Assembly (NCBI GenBank): GCA_035620615.1
Contig: DASPGM010000010.1
Coordinates: 1 to 64,000 of the forward strand
Direction: 5' to 3'
Source of the DNA: CSP1-1 sp035620615
GTDB taxonomy: Archaea; Thermoproteota; Nitrososphaeria; Nitrososphaerales; Nitrosopumilaceae
DNA: 64,000 nt
The translations under genes and the position numbers were made by a program. The stretch's first letter is position 1; each line of letters starts with the position of its first letter. Shown here piece by piece: positions 61,441-64,000 of the stretch. The notes beneath the pieces are model-generated. The model was not told where the DNA came from, made no database searches, and saw only the letters and a program-made list of their open reading frames with translations.

Positions 61441-61524
61441 CGCAGAGAGAGGGATTCGAACCCCCGAATGGCGAACCACACAGGCTCTCAAGGCCCGCGC
61501 CCTACCAGGCTAGGCGACCTCTGC
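61441..61524 (-). tRNA. tRNA-Ser (UGA)
   Basis: 84 nt with the long variable arm of class II tRNAs. Acceptor GCAGAGG/TCTCTGC, anticodon stem CGGGC/GCCTG with loop CTTGAGA (anticodon TGA), T stem GGGGG/CCCTC with loop TTCGAAT, discriminator G (as serine tRNAs), no CCA. Confidence 0.93.
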
Positions 61525-61619
61525 GGGATTCGTTGGCTTAGCTGATTAAAATTTGTTTTAATGCATCAAATTTGATTATCAAAATCTCCTATATCTATTG
61601 AAAAATAAAGAAAAATGGT

Positions 61620-62153
61620 CTAGTCGTGAGCGTGAGGATTTGCTTGACCAGAACCTAGTTTTTGGTAAGTTCCTAGTGCCTTTTCATGCCATTCTTGGTT
61701 TCCTTGATCTACTAGAACAGCTTGTGGAGGACATACTGAAACACAGGCCATACACCATATACAATCATGTTCTCTGATTGGATCTGCATTGTCTGAATAG
61801 TCATGTCGCTCTTCTTTAACAGAACTTCCTGTTCCTTCAAAGGTTTCGTGAATTGCCTTTACAGCTGGAATATCTTTTTCTGTTCTGTACCATTGGAAAA
61901 CTTGGACTGGACAGGCCTCTATACAGGCACCATCTGCGACGCAAGAATCCCAATCTACTGCGACCATAGTTCCACTGACGCCGATCTTTTCCATTTTTTC
62001 GCCATTTTTCTTGTAGGCAGCAAGAACATCAGCGTTCTTTGAAGCCTCTGCAAGTCCTTGTGATGGCCAAACCCAATGGAAGTGTTCACCGTCTGAATGC
62101 ATGATTTTACCAATTGGTTTTTTGTTATGACAAAAGTCTTCTTTAATTGGCAT
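61620..62153 (-). CDS. zinc-containing 7Fe-type ferredoxin
   Basis: 177 aa. The second cluster motif CIWCMACVSVCP is complete for [4Fe-4S]. The first, CVADGACIEACP, has Asp instead of the second Cys, as in Sulfolobus zinc ferredoxin with a [3Fe-4S] cluster. The N-terminal extension IMHSDGEHFHWVW supplies histidines fitting that protein's zinc site. Soluble electron carrier, a candidate donor for complex I or the flavoproteins in this window. C-terminal tail HAHD is His-containing. Confidence 0.9.
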   Translation of the reverse strand: MPIKEDFCHNKKPIGKIMHSDGEHFHWVWPSQGLAEASKNADVLAAYKKNGEKMEKIGVSGTMVAVDWDSCVADGACIEACPVQVFQWYRTEKDIPAVKAIHETFEGTGSSVKEERHDYSDNADPIREHDCIWCMACVSVCPPQAVLVDQGNQEWHEKALGTYQKLGSGQANPHAHD

Positions 62154-62298
62154 ATAGAATCATCATCTTTTGTATATTATTTAAATCTAGACAAAATTAG
62201 TGGAAACTAAAATTTTTCTTTTAAGAGTTTTTTAGATTATAACACTGTTTTTGTGATTTTTCCCTACGTTCATATCGTTTTCCCTAGATCGGAGTTTA

Positions 62299-62964
62299 AT
62301 GGATGTTATAAAATATGATGTGTATAGTGGTCCAAATATTGGTTTGTATACTGCTGTTAATGATAAACAGGTTTTTGTTCCAAATGGCTATGCTAAATCA
62401 AAGGCAAAAAAATTAGCTGATTTTCTAAATGTAGAACCAGTCTTTATTTCAATGGCAAATACAAGATTAATTGGTGCAATGATGGTTGTAAACAATAATG
62501 GAGTTTTAATTCCACATAATGCCATACCTAGTGAATATGAACATATTAAAAAATCAACAGGTTTGAATATTAATGTTTTAGATTCTAAACACAATGCTCT
62601 TGGAAATTTAATTTGTGCAAATGATAAAGGCGCAGTGGTTTCTCCAATGATTCCAAAAGATAAGATAAAACTAATTGAAGATACTTTGGGTGTCGAGGTT
62701 ATTCAAAAAAAAATTGCTGGATATCATCAAGTTGGGGTAATGATTGTAGCAACAATGCATGGAGGTGTTATTCATCCAGAAGCTGATGATGAAGAAATAA
62801 AAAATATCGTAGATGTGTTAGGAGTAAACATAGAGCCTGCAACAATTAATGGTGGTGTTCCTTATGTACATTCAGGAATATTAGCTAACAATCACAATAT
62901 AGTAGTTGGTATGCACACTACAGGTCCAGAAATAATGATGTTAACTAGGGCTTTTTCAGGATAG
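62299..62964 (+). CDS. translation initiation factor 6
   Basis: 221 aa, five pseudo-repeats of the pentein fold. Repeats are seen as NTRLIGAMMVVNNNGVLIPH, KHNALGNLICANDKGAVVSP and HQVGVMIVATMHGGVIHP (quoted in part). aIF6 binds the large ribosomal subunit and prevents premature joining. Ends inside the convergent hisS 3' end (20-bp overlap). Confidence 0.95.
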   Translation: MDVIKYDVYSGPNIGLYTAVNDKQVFVPNGYAKSKAKKLADFLNVEPVFISMANTRLIGAMMVVNNNGVLIPHNAIPSEYEHIKKSTGLNINVLDSKHNALGNLICANDKGAVVSPMIPKDKIKLIEDTLGVEVIQKKIAGYHQVGVMIVATMHGGVIHPEADDEEIKNIVDVLGVNIEPATINGGVPYVHSGILANNHNIVVGMHTTGPEIMMLTRAFSG

Positions 62965-64000
62965 AATCAGCATTATTAATGAGATCATCAATTAAAATTA
63001 TTTTTTCAGAACGATCTTGCATATTTCTTACTACAACTTTGTTTTCTTCAAATTCTTTAGGTCCTACGATAATAGTAAATTTTGATTCTGAGGATGACTC
63101 CATTTGTTTTTTTAGAGCCTTTCCAGGATAATAATCAATGTTAATTGGTACTCCATTTTGTCTAAGTTTTGATGCAATAGCTAAAGCCTCTGCATGCATT
63201 TCGTCATTGGCATATAATACAGATGTCATTACAATTTCCTTTTGTGGTGCAATTCCTTGTGATTCTAATGAAAGAATAATTCTTTCAACCCCTCCCGCTA
63301 CACCAGTTGCACCAAGATCATCACGTCCAAATGCTTTAGGTAGAGTATCGTATCTACCTCCACCAACTAATGCTCCAAGATTTGCACTAGTATCAAATGC
63401 TTCAAAGACCATACCAGAATAGTAATCCAATCCCCTAACAATACCAAAATTAATACGAATATTTTTTACGTCTCTATCAGTTAATGAAAGATATAACTGC
63501 TTTAGTTCATCCCATCCTTCGAGAGATGAAACATCAAAGAGTTTTTGGATTTCTTCTGGAGTTCCTTTGATTGAAGAAAATTCAAGAATTTTTTTAAGTT
63601 TTTCTTTATCTATTCCTTTTTTATGATATTCTGATAGTATTTCATCGGGTTTTTTCTTTTGAATTTTGTCCATTGCTCGAAATACTTCTGAAGTTATTTT
63701 TGGGTCATCTATTTCAAATAAATTAATTATGTATGATTCGACGAGTTTTCTATTAGATATGTCAATTATTATGTTTTTGAGCCTTAGTTTTTCAAAAAAT
63801 CTTGAAGTAAATTCAATTAATTCTGCATCAGCTGCCAAACTTGGTTTTCCAAAAATTTCGATATTCCATTGATGGAAAAATCTGTATCGGCCTTTTTGTG
63901 GTTCATCATATCGATATACTCCACCAAAACTTGCTAGTTTTGCTGGTAACTTTAATGATTGTTGTGAAGTTACATATCTTGTCAATCCCATTGTAAAATC
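62945..64000 (-). CDS. hisS: histidyl-tRNA synthetase, 5' part beyond the window
   Basis: The C-terminal 350 or so residues are here; the frame stays open to the last base (the codons before MGLTRYV read DFT), so the N-terminal motif 1 part lies outside. Class II motif 2 GVYRYDEPQKGRYRFFHQWNIE, the HisRS signature RGLDYYSGMVFEAF and motif 3 GGRYDTL ... GVAGGVERI are present. The C-terminal anticodon-binding domain is complete. Confidence 0.95.
   Translation of the reverse strand, partial: DFTMGLTRYVTSQQSLKLPAKLASFGGVYRYDEPQKGRYRFFHQWNIEIFGKPSLAADAELIEFTSRFFEKLRLKNIIIDISNRKLVESYIINLFEIDDPKITSEVFRAMDKIQKKKPDEILSEYHKKGIDKEKLKKILEFSSIKGTPEEIQKLFDVSSLEGWDELKQLYLSLTDRDVKNIRINFGIVRGLDYYSGMVFEAFDTSANLGALVGGGRYDTLPKAFGRDDLGATGVAGGVERIILSLESQGIAPQKEIVMTSVLYANDEMHAEALAIASKLRQNGVPINIDYYPGKALKKQMESSSESKFTIIVGPKEFEENKVVVRNMQDRSEKIILIDDLINNADSILKKP

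Noticed and set aside
1..64000. CRISPR array, insertion sequence or integrase
   Set aside because: I saw no regularly spaced repeats of CRISPR type, no transposase and no tyrosine or serine recombinase gene in any frame of the window.

Overview
This window is chromosomal DNA of an ammonia-oxidising archaeon of the Nitrososphaerota (Thaumarchaeota), most likely Nitrosopumilales (Nitrosopumilus, Nitrosarchaeum or Nitrosotenuis type). The evidence is AT-rich DNA, archaeal information-processing genes (RfcS/RfcL, MCM, GINS, Hel308, Alba, aIF6, ABCE1), tRNAs with a non-canonical intron, an 11-subunit complex I without NuoEFG, and a BCCP/biotin carboxylase/carboxyltransferase operon of the kind used in the 3-hydroxypropionate/4-hydroxybutyrate cycle. 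Genes are tightly packed, often with 4-bp start/stop overlaps.

Layout. 0-3.4 kb: a non-oxidative pentose phosphate operon (transketolase N fused to ribulose-phosphate epimerase, transketolase C, transaldolase). 3.4-12 kb: a DCC-family protein, leucyl aminopeptidase, 5S rRNA, ABCE1, a Trm5-like methyltransferase, an acetyltransferase, a site-2 protease, a LarA-like protein and pyrE. 12-14 kb: tRNA(CAU), a CADD-type pABA enzyme, tRNA-Glu with an intron in the T-loop, and an isoprenyl diphosphate synthase. 14-24.3 kb: complex I. 24.4-29.5 kb: peroxiredoxin, the acyl-CoA carboxylase operon and a ferredoxin-NADP reductase-like flavoprotein. 29.5-37.4 kb: a HemA homologue without its catalytic cysteine, an AT-hook protein, RfcL with two uncharacterised partners, an inositol-phosphatase-family enzyme, tRNA-Asp, tRNA-Lys, argH and a MIP18-family protein. 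37.4-44 kb: succinate dehydrogenase, a PadR regulator with a palindromic operator, an isocitrate-lyase-superfamily enzyme, Alba, a HEAT-repeat protein and a second copy of the flavoprotein.

44.1-49.5 kb is an accessory island between tRNA-Ala and tRNA-Pro. It carries small, mostly uncharacterised proteins: SRPBCC, a mini zinc ribbon, a methionine-rich membrane protein, DoxX, a duplicated secreted protein and others. It begins with a dense field of direct and inverted AGCTACA repeats. Seven copies of an imperfect inverted-repeat site (8-bp arms of the type GGATAATC / GATTAYCC, always with a 7-bp spacer) fall in the gaps between consecutive gene units, including convergent gaps where no promoter is expected. 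This cassette-like arrangement is the most unusual feature of the window.

49.5-54.4 kb: a HIGH-family nucleotidyltransferase, a membrane-tethered HTH regulator divergent from a SIMPL protein, and a cluster of aminotransferase, Gfo/Idh oxidoreductase, Trm112-like protein and hexapeptide acyltransferase. 54.4-61.5 kb: a leftward operon (GINS, MCM, Hel308, polyprenyl-phosphate glycosyltransferase, small membrane protein) divergent from rfcS, with a cluster of GATC motifs between them, then tRNA-Ser. 61.6-64 kb: a zinc/7Fe-type ferredoxin, aIF6 and the 3' part of hisS, which runs off the window.
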